64,000 nucleotides of DNA from Lelliottia sp. WAP21. Its GTDB lineage: Bacteria; Pseudomonadota; Gammaproteobacteria; Enterobacterales; Enterobacteriaceae. This document shows, piece after piece, positions 63,194 through 64,000 of the stretch. The position numbers were made by a program, and so were the translations under genes. The DNA lies in assembly GCF_020532665.2 (NCBI RefSeq), contig NZ_JAIWPG020000001.1, positions 62,001 to 126,000 on the forward strand, in the 5' to 3' direction. The notes beneath the pieces were generated by a model, which made no database searches, had not been told where the DNA came from, and worked only from the letters and a program-made list of their open reading frames with translations. Numbering within the stretch: the stretch's first letter is position 1; each line of letters begins with the position of its first letter.

Positions 63194-64000
63194 TCAGGCT
63201 TGCGCTTCTTTAAGCAGTTGCTGGATGACCTGTTCCTGTTTTTCTTCGTTGCCTTCGCCAAAAGAGACATAACGAAGTTGCCCTTTTGCATCAAAGAAAT
63301 AATGTGCAGGCCAGTAACGGTTGCCAAACGCGTTCCAGATACGGTAATTGTTATCGGTGACGACAGAGTATGGTAGCTGCCATTTCTTTACCGCTTTTTC
63401 AACGGACTGTCGGGGTTTTTCCCATGGATATTCCGGCGTGTGGACGCCAATAACCGTCAGACCTTGCGACTGATATTGATTGGCCCATGCGCGTACTAAG
63501 GGTAATGTGTGCTGACAGTTAATGCAGTCCCAGGTCCAGAAATCGATCAGTACCACCTTCCCTTTCAACTGCTCAGACGTGACAGGGTCACCATTTATCC
63601 AGCCCGTCCCTCCTTCCAGAGAAGGCAGTGAATGCGATGTTACCGACTCCACTACTGGCTGTAATTTAGCCGGGGTAGTCGCCTGCGGTGCCCAGCGTAA
63701 CAGCTGATTTTCGAGGGTGTCGGCAATGCTATTTGCGCCCTGAAGCAGGTTATTCATTCCCGTAGCAGTCAAAACTACGGCACTCAGCATGACGACACCC
63801 GCCCCACGACGCAACGTATCCATCAGTGCCGATCGTGCTCTTAGAGGGGCTAACAGCCTTTGTCCACCCAGCCCCAGTAACGCCAGCATGGCTGCGCAAC
63901 CCGCGCCATATGCAACTAACAATGAGCCGGTTGCCACCGCTGAATGTCCCGCAATACCGAGACTAAAAATGGCCCCCAGAATGGGTCCGGCACACGGTGA
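63194..64000 (-). CDS. DipZ-like CcdA-TlpA thiol-redox protein, 3' part (runs off the right edge)
   Basis: The frame is open to base 64000 (SPCAGPILGAIFSLGIAG at the edge), so the gene continues outside. Visible are the last CcdA/DsbD-type membrane helices, including a Cys-Ala-Gly-Pro redox segment, then a periplasmic TlpA/thioredoxin-like domain with CINC (DFWTWDCINCQHTLP), ending LLKEAQA. This layout is that of DipZ fusions, which carry reducing power across the membrane. It gives the window a second periplasmic reductant besides ScsB. Confidence 0.85.
   Translation of the reverse strand, partial: SPCAGPILGAIFSLGIAGHSAVATGSLLVAYGAGCAAMLALLGLGGQRLLAPLRARSALMDTLRRGAGVVMLSAVVLTATGMNNLLQGANSIADTLENQLLRWAPQATTPAKLQPVVESVTSHSLPSLEGGTGWINGDPVTSEQLKGKVVLIDFWTWDCINCQHTLPLVRAWANQYQSQGLTVIGVHTPEYPWEKPRQSVEKAVKKWQLPYSVVTDNNYRIWNAFGNRYWPAHYFFDAKGQLRYVSFGEGNEEKQEQVIQQLLKEAQA

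Overview
The window is chromosomal DNA from an enterobacterium, most like Enterobacter or Lelliottia. The backbone order is narU, smvR-smvA, porin, yddG, fdnGHI, adhP, maeA, sra, bdm, osmC, ddp, digH (yddW) and tam. This follows the E. coli/Salmonella replication-terminus region, with the smvA and porin genes placed as in Salmonella. Strain or species cannot be fixed from the sequence alone.

0-13.9 kb: the 5' part of narU (nitrate/nitrite transporter, running off the left edge), then the SmvR/SmvA biocide-efflux pair with two SmvR-type operators. Next is a compact seven-gene operon read leftwards: a branched-chain-type ABC importer (two permeases, two ATPases, one binding protein), an L-2-amino-thiazoline-4-carboxylate (ATC) hydrolase homologue and a carbamoyl-amino-acid hydrolase. 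A divergent LysR gene sits beside it. The set looks like uptake plus conversion of a cyclic thiazoline or carbamoyl amino acid, plausibly to cysteine. A GFA-family gene, an OmpC-type porin and yddG follow.

14-32 kb: respiratory formate dehydrogenase-N fdnGHI (with an in-frame selenocysteine UGA and a bSECIS-like hairpin), a PPK2 kinase, araJ, an NDH-2-like flavoprotein facing an Rrf2 regulator across a promoter-overlapping operator, adhP with a Fur-box-like site, an exported pyrophosphatase, an ABC-F gene behind a leader peptide and competing hairpins, then maeA, sra, bdm, a VOC protein, an MBL-fold protein lacking its usual histidines, a LysR gene and osmC.

32-54 kb: a ddp (D,D-dipeptide) operon led by an RpiR-type regulator and ending in a PL5 alginate-lyase-like gene. 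It is preceded by a sigma-54 promoter and an NtrC-type site, so it looks like a nitrogen-starvation operon. After it come an anchored alpha/beta hydrolase, a BLUF-EAL photoreceptor with intact EAL motifs, an SDR, treZ-treY, an scs-type periplasmic thiol-redox operon ending in a dsbG-like gene, digH and a VF530-family gene.

54.4-61.4 kb is an accessory island. It begins with a deletion scar (back-to-back 3' fragments of a CMD-family gene and a LysR gene). Two different GNAT toxin-antitoxin modules (KacAT/TacAT-like and AtaRT-like) bracket an MBL-fold gene, an exact 872-bp tandem duplication and a two-gene cassette: a PD-(D/E)XK nuclease-like protein and an unrecognised 229-aa protein. This cassette is the best candidate for an undescribed system. 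The window closes with an OBAP/DUF1264 lipoprotein, tam and the 3' part of a DipZ-like CcdA-TlpA fusion.

I saw no rRNA or tRNA genes, CRISPR array, integrase or intact insertion sequence.
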